DNA of 45,684 nt from an uncultured Bacteroidales bacterium (GTDB lineage: Bacteria > Bacteroidota > Bacteroidia > Bacteroidales > Paludibacteraceae). Location: NCBI GenBank assembly GCA_903911085.1, contig CAIWCC010000169.1:1-45684 (forward strand). Direction: 5' to 3'. Below, piece by piece: positions 28,295 through 36,573 of the stretch. Position numbers and translations under genes: made by a program. Under the pieces are notes generated by a model. The model was given only the letters and a program-made list of their open reading frames with translations, made no database searches and had not been told where the DNA came from. Each line of letters starts with the position of its first letter. Position 1 is the stretch's first letter.

Positions 28295-29494
28295 ATGCTT
28301 GCATTTCTATCTATAACTGGAATTTTACTTTCAGTCCTATTACTTTTTTTTAATGCTAGAAAGAATCCAACGACTATCTATTTGGCATTATTCTTTTTTG
28401 CAATCAGCATATACTGTTTTCTTCAATATGTGCTGTTGTATTCAAAATCGGAAGTATTGGTGAGCATTTTCTTTTTTAATACTACATTTCTCACCTATCT
28501 TATTGGTCCTACTTTATATTTGTATACCCGAAGCATATTAACCGATAATTCAAGACTAAAAAAAAGTGATTATTTGCATTTTATCCCTGCCCTTGTTTTC
28601 TTAATAGCCTCTCTACCCCATTTATTTTTAACTTGGTCGTATAAAATGGAAATTGCTGCCAAAATTGTAGACAATAGCCAGTTTATGATAATCTATAATT
28701 CCTACAGCTTTCATGGGTTAATATCAGGCCTTGTTGTTTTTTTAAGCAGACCCATTCTTGCTTTCGGTTATTTAGTTTGGTCGGTAATCCTTTTTGTAAA
28801 GTTCTATAAATTCCGTAACCAATCAAGGGTACTTTCTCACCAACTATTTATTTTCAAATGGCTTATTGTTTTATTTTCGTTTTTTTCTATTTTGATAATT
28901 AGCCATGCCGTGCAGATTATTCAATCTTATGCAATTCAAAATGTAATTGTATTTTATATCACAAGTATATTGCAATTCATATCGGGTATTGGATTGATTG
29001 GATTGCTAATTTCACCTTTCTTTTTCCCCGCAATTTTGTACGGATTGCCCCAAATTCCCATACCTGCATTAATGAAAACAGTAGCTGAAAAAGAACCGAC
29101 ACCGACATCAACAGAAGCTAAAAGTCAACCTTACGAATTTGAAAAAGATTATCTGCTACTTATTAAACAGAAAGTGGAAGTGTGCATGTCGGAGCTTCAG
29201 CCTTATCTTCAACCCGATTGCAATCTGGCTTATTTTGCCAAACTAGTAAAACTTCCTGCACATCATCTCGCCTATTATTTTAGGGAAGAAAAGAAACAAG
29301 CTTTTAACGATTATAGAAACGAATGGCGCGTAAACCATGCCAAAAAATTGATAGAAGATGGTAAAACAGTTGAGCTAACATTAGAAGCAATTGGTTTATT
29401 GTCGGGTTTTTCAACACGTAATACCTTTTTTATAGCTTTCAAAAAAGTGGAAGATATTTCGCCAAGTGCTTATGTTGCTCGATTAACTAAATAA
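28295..29494 (+). CDS. Membrane-anchored AraC-family transcriptional regulator
   Basis: Predicted regulator with an N-terminal membrane sensor and a C-terminal AraC DNA-binding domain. Residues 1-255 contain about seven strongly hydrophobic segments, starting MLAFLSITGILLSVLLLFF. A charged linker (~262-290, including KEPTPTSTEAK) follows. The last ~105 residues form two helix-turn-helix motifs: LAYFAKLVKLPAHHLAYYF near 324-342, and TLEAIGLLSGFSTRNTFFIAFKK near 364-386 (TFFIAFKK is the canonical second recognition region). It is the only regulator in the window and has no phosphoreceiver or Reg_prop domain, so it is not a hybrid two-component sensor. It may control the surrounding genes; that is inference from position. 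Confidence 0.88.
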   Translation: MLAFLSITGILLSVLLLFFNARKNPTTIYLALFFFAISIYCFLQYVLLYSKSEVLVSIFFFNTTFLTYLIGPTLYLYTRSILTDNSRLKKSDYLHFIPALVFLIASLPHLFLTWSYKMEIAAKIVDNSQFMIIYNSYSFHGLISGLVVFLSRPILAFGYLVWSVILFVKFYKFRNQSRVLSHQLFIFKWLIVLFSFFSILIISHAVQIIQSYAIQNVIVFYITSILQFISGIGLIGLLISPFFFPAILYGLPQIPIPALMKTVAEKEPTPTSTEAKSQPYEFEKDYLLLIKQKVEVCMSELQPYLQPDCNLAYFAKLVKLPAHHLAYYFREEKKQAFNDYRNEWRVNHAKKLIEDGKTVELTLEAIGLLSGFSTRNTFFIAFKKVEDISPSAYVARLTK

Positions 29495-29555
29495 AAAACC
29501 CTCACTTAAAAACTTTGTATTATATTTCAAAATAGATACATCAATCATATCTTAT

Positions 29556-29589
29556 TTTGGCAAATATCCCTCTTTTCATCTTAATTTTG
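29556..29589 (+). promoter_or_regulatory. Predicted promoter of the PMP-like gene
   Basis: TAATTTTG (29582-29589) is an exact TAnnTTTG -7 box. TTTG at 29556-29559 is a candidate -33 element, although the 22-base spacer is slightly long. The start codon is 44 bases downstream. Confidence 0.5.
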
Positions 29590-29633
29590 CGCGCTATTTC
29601 AAAATTTAGCGAACCACGCAAAAAATATAAAAG

Positions 29634-32600
29634 ATGAAAACATTACTCAAAAAAACGCTCACATTCATCGTTGCTCTGATTTTTACAAGCAACTTAATGG
29701 CTAAAACTATTTACGTAAATGCTTCAGCTACTGGCAGTAACAACGGAACAAGCTGGGCAAATGCCTATACATCGCCTCAATCTGCACTGAATGCCGCAGT
29801 TGATGCAGACCAGATTTGGATAGCAAAAGGAATATACAAGCCAAGTTCTGCAAATGATTTGACAGATTCGCCCCGCTATTATCATTTCAAATTTCCTTGG
29901 ACACAAATAAAACTTTACGGTGGTTTTGCTGGAACTGAAACAGCCATTAATCAACGTTTAAACTCCGGTTTTGGCGAAGCCAATGAAACAGTTTTTAGTG
30001 GAGATATTGGCGTGCAAGGTGATTATTCCGATAATTGTTACCATGTGGTTAGAATGTATTCTGTCTATTTTCCCACTACAGTGGATGGTGTAACCATTAA
30101 AGACGGAAATGCAAATGGAAGTGGCGAATATGCTTATGGCGGAGGTTTGTATTGTCAGATTACTTCGGCTACGTTCAACAATGTAACATTTAATCAAAAC
30201 AAAGCAATTCGAGGTGGAGGGGCTTATCTTTCAGGAAAATACAATAGTACTGCCTCTCCATTTTTTCGCAATTGTAATTTTACCAATAATGCTGTAACCG
30301 ATTTGGGCGGAGGTTTATATAGCGTGAGCTGTGACCCTATTTTTGAAAATTGTAAATTAACAAATAATACGGCAACTCTTACATCGGGCACTACAACTAC
30401 TGGTAGAGGTGGTGGGTTTTATTTCGAAACATCGAAGCCTATGCTTTACGGAGTGTTAATTGCCAACAATGCTGCTGGTGAGTATGGTGGTGGAATTTAC
30501 TGCAAGCAGGGCACAATTGGTATAAATTATTCTACCGTCGTAAAAAATAGTGGCGGAGGAATTTATGTAAATAGCTTTACCTATAATCCGGGCACAGGTG
30601 GTTATGATTTGGACCCCACCCCAACCGTGCTAACTATTAACAGTAGTATTTTATGGTATAATGTTGGGTCGCAATTACAATATGGAGTTGTAACCCTTCG
30701 AAATACATGTTATAGCAACAGTACCGGCGATTTTGTTCCTAAAACGCTAAGCTCTTCTGTCAATTGCATCAATACAAATCCGAAATTTGCCAATTTGGAT
30801 GGAGGAGACTATCGAATCAGCGGACATTCACCATGTGTAAATACAGGGGATAATAGCTTCACAGGTATTAACTATGATTTAGGTGGAGGTCTTGTGATTT
30901 CAAGCACGCTAACTACCGACTTAAGAGGCAATACACGAATCCAAAACACTACTATTGATATGGGTGCTTATGAGTGGACAACTGGTACCGACCCGTTTTC
31001 GCTTATTTTTGTAAAGCCTGATGCTTCAGGAAAAAACAACGGCGCAAGCTGGGCAAACGCCTATACATCTTTTCAATCGGCACTCGACGAAGCATTAAGT
31101 GGCGATGTGATTTGGGTGGCAAAAGGAACTTATTTCCCCACTTCGACTTATGATATTGCTTCGCCTACCAATAGGCACAAACATTTCAGACTTAAAAATG
31201 ATGTGGCAATTTACGGAGGCTTTGCCGGAAACGAAACTGCAACAAGTCAGCGAACCAATTACGCCATTGGTAATGCAAACGAAACCCGACTGAGTGGCGA
31301 TTTGGGAACTGTGGGCAACAACTCTGATAATTGTTATCACATTTTCTATCATCCCGTAGGTCTTAGTTTGACAAATACTGCAATTTTAGATGGTTTTACT
31401 ATTTATTCGGGAAATGCCGATGGTAGTACAGAGCATAGTTTTGGTGGTGGTATCTATAATAACGGAAGCTCACCTGTGTTGAATAATATATCGTTTTTAT
31501 CCAACAACGCCACCAATGGGGGTGCAATTTACAACAATGCCTCCTCGCCAACATTAACCAACGCGAATTTTACTTCAAACTCGGCAAGCAGTGGAGGCGG
31601 TGCAATGTATAACAATGCAGCATCAGCTCCCTCTATTACGCGGGCAATTTTTAATTTAAACACTGCAATTAACGGTGGTGCAATTAAGAATTTAACATCT
31701 TCGCTTATAATAGTGAACGCGCTGTTTACATCCAATAGTGCTCCCGGAGGTGGCGGCGGGGCAGTGGGGAACTCTGGTTTATCAAACTGCACATTTACAA
31801 ATGTTACATTTACAAAAAACAGTGCTATGTTTGGAGGTGCCATAATTAACACCGGAACAACTTCGGTTAATAATTGCATATTATGGAACAATAGTGCTAC
31901 CAGCATTGCTTCATCGGGTAACCAAATAAACAATGCTTCGGGTACAATCACGCTCAATCACTCCTGTTACTCCAACGGAAATAAAGATGTGTTCAATGAA
32001 GATGTGTTCAATGCCACTAACAACAACGTTACTGTCTATCCCTCTTTTATTAACGATGCCAATAATGATTTCAGATTAGCAGGCAATTCGGTGTGCGTAA
32101 ATGGCGGAAGCAACTCATACAATTCTACCAGCCATGATTTACGAGGATATACACGCATACAGAATACCACCGTCGATATGGGTGCTTACGAATGGACATC
32201 GGGTACAGACCCTGCAAATAGAATTATTTGTGTAAATGCAGCACAAACCAACGATGTAGGCAACGGTGTGGGCTGGGTTAATGCAAAAAAAACTTTATCG
32301 GCAGCGCTGAATATTGCACCTCGCAGTGGCGACCAAATTTGGGTGGCAAAAGGTACATATATTCCTACATCGGCATACGACCTTACAAATAGTTCACGCT
32401 TCTACCATTTCCGAATGATGGAAGGGGTTTCTATTTATGGAGGTTTTAATGGAAATGAAAGTGCAATAAGCCAAAGAACAAGTTTTGGAAACGGCGAAAC
32501 AAACGAAACAATACTTAGTGGCGATAGAGGAACCGTGGGTAGCAACACCGATAATTGTTACCATGTATTTTATCACCCAGCCACATTGAACTTAACCAAT

Positions 32601-35048
32601 GCCACTGTTTTAGACGGTTTTACAATTAAAGATGGTAAAGCAGATGGAACATCGCCACATAATCAGGGTGCTGCAATGCTAAACGACAATGCCTCACCAA
32701 CTATCACAAATGTGGTGTTTACATCAAACGCTGCAAGCCTTAATGGTGGTGCCGTATATAATTCTTTGTCGAACCCGATATTTGCAAATGTAATTTTTAA
32801 ATCAAATTCCGCTGCAAATGGAGCTGCAATAGCTAACAATGCTTCAAATGTAAGTATGACAAATGGGTTGTATTTTTCAAATTCAGCCACTGGAAATGGC
32901 GGTGTACTTTATAATTACAACAACTCAAACGCTACTTTGACAAATGCTACCTTGACATCAAATTCAGCAACAAGCGGTGGTGGAATATATAACGATAACG
33001 CTTCGGTCAATATTCAGAACACTATTCTTTGGGGCAATACGGGAACAAGCGGAAAACAGTTATATAATAATTTATCAGCAGCAACATTCAGTTACTCATG
33101 TTATGCCAATGCCACGGGAGATGTTTTCAATAACGGAACACTAACCGCAACTACTCAGAATTTGACTACCGACCCCTTGTTTATAAATTCTTCGACAGCA
33201 AACTTCGCACTTTATCGCAATTCATCGTGTGTCAATTCGGGCAATAATGCTTTTAACGAAACAACTGCCGATATTCGCAAATATGTTCGCACTCAGCAAA
33301 CCACAATAGACAGAGGTGCTTATGAATGGACTTCGGGTGTAGACCCAAACAGCTCAAACCCTCAGATTTATGTTAATGTAAATGCAACAGGAATAAATAA
33401 CGGCAATACTTGGGCAGATGCCTATACTTCGTTGGAAACAGCCATGAATGCAAGCTTAAGCGGGAATCAAATTTGGGTAGCCAAAGGAACGTATAAACCA
33501 AGCAATGCATACAACTTGGCAAATAATCCGAAAAATTATCATTTCAAAATGAAAGATGGTGTGGCAGTGTATGGCGGTTTTGCAGGAACAGAAACAAATA
33601 TAAACCAACGAATTAACTTTGGGTATGGTGAAGCAAGCGAAACTATTTTAAGTGCCGATTATAATAACAATGACGTGATAAGCGGACTGGGAGCTACCTT
33701 AACATTTGCGGGAAACACTGAAAATAGCAACTTTGTATTTTATAATTCTAATGCATTAACCAACAGTGCCATTTTAGACGGATTTACCATTAAAGGTGCC
33801 AATGCTGTACAGTATGGCGGTGGAATGTACAATATTAACTCCTCCCCAATTCTGAGAAACCTGACATTTTATGGAAATTCCACAGCCGGAACTGGTGGTG
33901 GAATGTGTAATATGAGCTCTTCGCCAACCAGCACAAATGTGAGTTTCTTATCAAATTATGCCGCTGTGGATGGTGGAGGAATGTACAATCAGTCTTCGTC
34001 TCCCACCATTTCGAATGTTACATTTACATCAAACAGAACAGCAAATAATGGAGGAGCAATGAGTAATGTTGCATCATCGCCAATTATCGACAAAGCAACC
34101 TTTACTTCGAATTATGCCAATTTAACGGGAGGTGGTATTTATTGCGAAGCATCGCCTTCAACAGTTAGCAATGCAACATTTATTTCAAATATGGCTGGCG
34201 ATGGTGGTGCAGTAGCAGCGTATTCAGATGAACCAGTAGCATTGTCATTTACTAATGTTAAGTTTTGTTCGAACAGTGCCGAAGGTACATTTGGTGGAGG
34301 TGGTGCAATTTCAAATATAATTGGTTCAACTATAACCTTCACAAATTCAACATTTGCAGCCAATTCAGCCAAAAATGGAGGAGCATTATATGCTTCGGGC
34401 AGCATCAATAATTTTAAAAATTGTATACTATGGGGCAACACGGCTTCCACAAACGGGAATCAAATTCAGAGTCAATACACAACGGTTGCGCTCAATCACT
34501 CCTGTTATTCAAATCAAACGAACGATATTTCGGGAATACTAAATGCAGTTAGTTGCATAAATTCCGACCCTAAGTTTGTAAACATTTCAGGCAATGATAT
34601 CCGATTGTTTGGTAATTCGCCAGCCGTGAACACTGGTTTGAATAGCTATAATGTACAAGGTTTTGACATCAGGGGTAATACCCGTATTCAAAACACAACT
34701 ATCGATATGGGAGCGTATGAATGGACAAGTGGCACAGACCCAGCTAACAATTTGGCAACAGGAATTGAAAATAATGCAATTCAGTCAGGAATGTTGGTTT
34801 ACCCCAACCCAAGCAATGGACTAGTGAATTTTCGTTTTACACCCGAAAATGGAGATAAAACAACGATTGATATTTTTTCCATTACAGGCGAATTGATGTA
34901 TCGTGTTTTTGAAGGAACTGTTGAACAAGGAACAGAACAAACCATTCAATTTACAAAACCACTTGCAGAAGGGTTGTACATTTATAAAATGACCAACGGA
35001 AATCAAATAAAAACTGGTAGGTTAATCAGAATGGTAGGGAATAACTAA
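29634..35048 (+). CDS. Giant T9SS surface protein with four PMP-like beta-helix repeats
   Basis: This 1804-residue predicted surface protein has a signal peptide (1-23) and four tandem copies of a ~380-460 residue unit, at about 24-456, 457-862, 863-1243 and 1244-1702. Each unit opens with YVN/VNA..NNG.(S/T)WA.AY. It continues with QIW(I/V)AKGTY.P...YD, YGGF.G.E and NETI.SGD. The middle is a helix of polymorphic-membrane-protein-type GG(G/A)(I/M)YN turns. The unit closes with RIQNTT(I/V)DMGAYEWT.GTDP. The T9SS domain has VYPNPSNG near 1721. The fold suggests a passive adhesin or carbohydrate-binding surface protein. No catalytic residues are evident. The units differ enough that they are old duplications. 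Confidence 0.88.
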   Translation: MKTLLKKTLTFIVALIFTSNLMAKTIYVNASATGSNNGTSWANAYTSPQSALNAAVDADQIWIAKGIYKPSSANDLTDSPRYYHFKFPWTQIKLYGGFAGTETAINQRLNSGFGEANETVFSGDIGVQGDYSDNCYHVVRMYSVYFPTTVDGVTIKDGNANGSGEYAYGGGLYCQITSATFNNVTFNQNKAIRGGGAYLSGKYNSTASPFFRNCNFTNNAVTDLGGGLYSVSCDPIFENCKLTNNTATLTSGTTTTGRGGGFYFETSKPMLYGVLIANNAAGEYGGGIYCKQGTIGINYSTVVKNSGGGIYVNSFTYNPGTGGYDLDPTPTVLTINSSILWYNVGSQLQYGVVTLRNTCYSNSTGDFVPKTLSSSVNCINTNPKFANLDGGDYRISGHSPCVNTGDNSFTGINYDLGGGLVISSTLTTDLRGNTRIQNTTIDMGAYEWTTGTDPFSLIFVKPDASGKNNGASWANAYTSFQSALDEALSGDVIWVAKGTYFPTSTYDIASPTNRHKHFRLKNDVAIYGGFAGNETATSQRTNYAIGNANETRLSGDLGTVGNNSDNCYHIFYHPVGLSLTNTAILDGFTIYSGNADGSTEHSFGGGIYNNGSSPVLNNISFLSNNATNGGAIYNNASSPTLTNANFTSNSASSGGGAMYNNAASAPSITRAIFNLNTAINGGAIKNLTSSLIIVNALFTSNSAPGGGGGAVGNSGLSNCTFTNVTFTKNSAMFGGAIINTGTTSVNNCILWNNSATSIASSGNQINNASGTITLNHSCYSNGNKDVFNEDVFNATNNNVTVYPSFINDANNDFRLAGNSVCVNGGSNSYNSTSHDLRGYTRIQNTTVDMGAYEWTSGTDPANRIICVNAAQTNDVGNGVGWVNAKKTLSAALNIAPRSGDQIWVAKGTYIPTSAYDLTNSSRFYHFRMMEGVSIYGGFNGNESAISQRTSFGNGETNETILSGDRGTVGSNTDNCYHVFYHPATLNLTNATVLDGFTIKDGKADGTSPHNQGAAMLNDNASPTITNVVFTSNAASLNGGAVYNSLSNPIFANVIFKSNSAANGAAIANNASNVSMTNGLYFSNSATGNGGVLYNYNNSNATLTNATLTSNSATSGGGIYNDNASVNIQNTILWGNTGTSGKQLYNNLSAATFSYSCYANATGDVFNNGTLTATTQNLTTDPLFINSSTANFALYRNSSCVNSGNNAFNETTADIRKYVRTQQTTIDRGAYEWTSGVDPNSSNPQIYVNVNATGINNGNTWADAYTSLETAMNASLSGNQIWVAKGTYKPSNAYNLANNPKNYHFKMKDGVAVYGGFAGTETNINQRINFGYGEASETILSADYNNNDVISGLGATLTFAGNTENSNFVFYNSNALTNSAILDGFTIKGANAVQYGGGMYNINSSPILRNLTFYGNSTAGTGGGMCNMSSSPTSTNVSFLSNYAAVDGGGMYNQSSSPTISNVTFTSNRTANNGGAMSNVASSPIIDKATFTSNYANLTGGGIYCEASPSTVSNATFISNMAGDGGAVAAYSDEPVALSFTNVKFCSNSAEGTFGGGGAISNIIGSTITFTNSTFAANSAKNGGALYASGSINNFKNCILWGNTASTNGNQIQSQYTTVALNHSCYSNQTNDISGILNAVSCINSDPKFVNISGNDIRLFGNSPAVNTGLNSYNVQGFDIRGNTRIQNTTIDMGAYEWTSGTDPANNLATGIENNAIQSGMLVYPNPSNGLVNFRFTPENGDKTTIDIFSITGELMYRVFEGTVEQGTEQTIQFTKPLAEGLYIYKMTNGNQIKTGRLIRMVGNN

Positions 35049-35080
35049 AAAGGGCGCACCCATTTTAGAGCAGAAAAACA

Positions 35081-35116
35081 GCGGGAAGGGGTTGATTCCT
35101 TTCAAACTCTTCCCGC
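35081..35116 (+). terminator. Rho-independent terminator
   Basis: A perfect 8-bp GC-rich stem, GCGGGAAG / CTTCCCGC (35081-35088 with 35109-35116), has a 20-base loop and is followed by AGTTTTG. It lies 32 bases after the PMP-like gene. Its right arm is also the first TTCCCGCA unit of the small repeat array. Confidence 0.6.
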
Positions 35117-35276
35117 AGTTTTGAGCCAAAGGTTCGGAGCAACGCAATGTGTTGCAGCTTTATTCAGCAATATATTGGGGTAACTCAAATTATTCCCGCA
35201 GTTTAGCGACAAGAGATTGGGCGAGCCCAAAGCCTTCCCGCATAAGTGCGACAGGACTTTGGGACAATACAAAGTA
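35110..35276 (+). repeat. Degenerate ~42-nt TTCCCGCA repeat array
   Basis: TTCCCGCA occurs at 35110, 35193 and 35235 (spacings of 83 and 42, i.e. 2 x 42 and 1 x 42). The last two units align over 42 bases: TTCCCGCA, then five variable bases, GCGACA, then a TTTGGG-like and a CAAAG-like segment. Parts can fold: CCCAAAGCC near 35226 against GG-A-CTTTGGG near 35253, and TTGGGC-GA-GCCCAA at 35218-35231. The array lies 82 bases upstream of the DUF6261-type gene. From memory, similar arrays accompany such genes in Bacteroidota, but I could not check this. Confidence 0.6.
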
Positions 35277-35358
35277 CTGAATTGGTTTTACGACAATATT
35301 TTTCAATTATATTTTTAAAACAAGTAACAAAATTATTAATTTTTAAAAAAGGGTTTCT

Positions 35359-36096
35359 ATGAAGAAAATTAATCAAGTGGATTTTTCGCACTTTAAAAAC
35401 AATGAACACGGTCAGTTTCATACCGTTGTGAAAAGTGAACTTATTGCAGAAACGCCGGAGAAATTGGGCGTAATCAAATTTTTCCCAGCGTATGCAGTGG
35501 CAGTGGCAGCCGAATTGGCAGCTATTGAAGTGGAACAAGGTAGTCAACACACCAAAACCATTGAGGATTCGGATTTGTACCGTGACCAGCTCTATCGTTC
35601 ATTTGTATTGAATAACAAAGCTTGTTTATTGAGTTTTGAACCTGAAATACAAAATGCAGCCAACCGCATTCAACGCATTATTGACCAAGTGGGCGATATG
35701 CGCAAACAGGCTTATAACCTCGAAAGTGAATCGTTGACAAGCTTTACAAATCAGCTTATGAATAATTATGCTGCTGAAATAGCACTGTGTAATGCAACAG
35801 TTTTGCTTCAAAAATTGGACGAAGCTAATAAATCATTTATTGCAGACTTTGGAACACGTTCAACCGAAGTTTCAACCCGCATAAGTGGCGATGTACGAGC
35901 AGCAAGAGTTGTTGTTGATGAGATTTTCAAAAATATCTGCAATGTAACAAATGCCATGGTTTTATTGAATGGTGATGCCGACTACAGTATGTTTATCGAT
36001 AAAGTAAATTATCAAATCGATTACTACAAAAACACAATCAAAATCCGTCGTAGTCCTGCAAAACCTAAAACTGACAGTACGAATACACCTGCTTAA
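35359..36096 (+). CDS. DUF6261-type cytosolic protein of unknown function
   Basis: This 245-residue protein has no signal peptide and no membrane segment, unlike nearly all its neighbours. The sequence pattern (MKKINQVDFSHFKNNEHGQFH; a middle rich in helix formers with Ala, Glu and Gln; a final YQIDYYKNTIKIRR) matches my memory of the DUF6261 family found in Bacteroidota. Most of residues 50-225 looks alpha-helical, possibly coiled-coil. The end (RRSPAKPKTDSTNTPA) is a basic, disordered tail. Function is unknown. The gene sits behind a ~42-nt repeat array and is closed by its own terminator, so it is a self-contained unit. It interrupts the run of exported proteins and has no obvious link to glycan breakdown. 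Confidence 0.75.
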   Translation: MKKINQVDFSHFKNNEHGQFHTVVKSELIAETPEKLGVIKFFPAYAVAVAAELAAIEVEQGSQHTKTIEDSDLYRDQLYRSFVLNNKACLLSFEPEIQNAANRIQRIIDQVGDMRKQAYNLESESLTSFTNQLMNNYAAEIALCNATVLLQKLDEANKSFIADFGTRSTEVSTRISGDVRAARVVVDEIFKNICNVTNAMVLLNGDADYSMFIDKVNYQIDYYKNTIKIRRSPAKPKTDSTNTPA

Positions 36097-36115
36097 AAAT
36101 AGAAAATCTTTCTGT

Positions 36116-36146
36116 CCGACCCTGTGATATTTTATTGCAGGGTTGG
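36116..36146 (+). terminator. Rho-independent terminator
   Basis: A 9-bp stem (36116-36124 with 36138-36146, one G-U pair) with a 13-base loop is followed by TTTGTT. It lies 19 bases after the DUF6261-type gene. Confidence 0.65.
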
Positions 36147-36190
36147 TTTGTTATAAATAGATTCAGAAAACTAATCGCCCATAAAGCAAA

Positions 36191-36241
36191 AAAAGCCACA
36201 GCAAGTTAGAGTTTGTTTTTAAACGTCTTGCAGTGGCTTTT
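36191..36241. terminator. Bidirectional terminator-like hairpin
   Basis: A 15-base stem, AAAAGCCAC.GCAAG / CTTGC.GTGGCTTTT (36191-36205 with 36227-36241, one mismatch), has a 21-base loop. It carries an A-run on the left and a T-run on the right, so it can stop transcription from both sides. It sits at the 3' end of the degenerate minus-strand frame that follows. Confidence 0.65.
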
Positions 36242-36383
36242 ATAGCTTATTGATAATAGGCGGAGCGGTCACCGTATATTTCATTTCCTGAATAAAATCT
36301 CCAACCGAAAGAATACGTTTACTATTGGCTTTATTGAAAAGTAACTGTTAAAGGTCTTTCATTTTATTGTTCAAAATATTCAT
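36240..36383 (-). pseudogene. Degenerate short reading frame, family unknown
   Basis: On the minus strand an ATG at 36381-36383 opens MNILNNKMKDL. A TAA follows at 36348-36350, and the same frame then continues QLLFNKANSKRILSVGDF and IQEMKYTVTAPPIINKL to a stop at 36240-36242. The continuation has a protein-like composition and a hairpin terminator directly downstream. That suggests a small gene or the end of a larger one, inactivated by a stop codon. I do not recognise the family. The remainder of 36384-36460 shows nothing. Confidence 0.3.
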
Positions 36384-36460
36384 TCTATTTCTATTATGCA
36401 GTAAATATAGTGCATTTCAGAAACAAAATATATTTACAATTCTTTTAAATTGATTTCTGC

Positions 36461-36538
36461 AAAATGGTTCATTTTCGATTATTCATGTTTCAATCAGAAT
36501 AAATTAGGGAAAGCATTCAAAGTATTTTTGTAACTTCG
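36461..36538 (+). promoter_or_regulatory. Operator-like palindrome and promoter, copy C
   Basis: The palindrome AAAATG-GTT-CATTTT (36461-36475) lies 113 bases upstream of the GH2 start. Following it, ATTATT and CAATC occur at the same offsets as in copies A and B (CAATC 30 bases from the first A). A candidate -7 box, TAACTTCG, lies at 36531-36538, about 70 bases from the palindrome, comparable to TACCGTCG at 68 in copy A. The genes are otherwise unrelated, so the conservation points to co-regulation. Confidence 0.6.
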
Positions 36539-36573
36539 CAAATTGAAAATCAAATAGCAAAATTTATTAAAGA

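Noticed and set aside
31529-31957. Long open frames on the minus strand inside the PMP-like gene
   Set aside because: They mirror Gly/Asn-rich repeat codons, show no signal peptide or motif, and recur at the same place in each repeat unit. They are shadows of the real gene.
35110-35276. CRISPR array
   Set aside because: Only three degenerate units with no unique spacers of constant length and no cas genes. It is better described as a tandem repeat.
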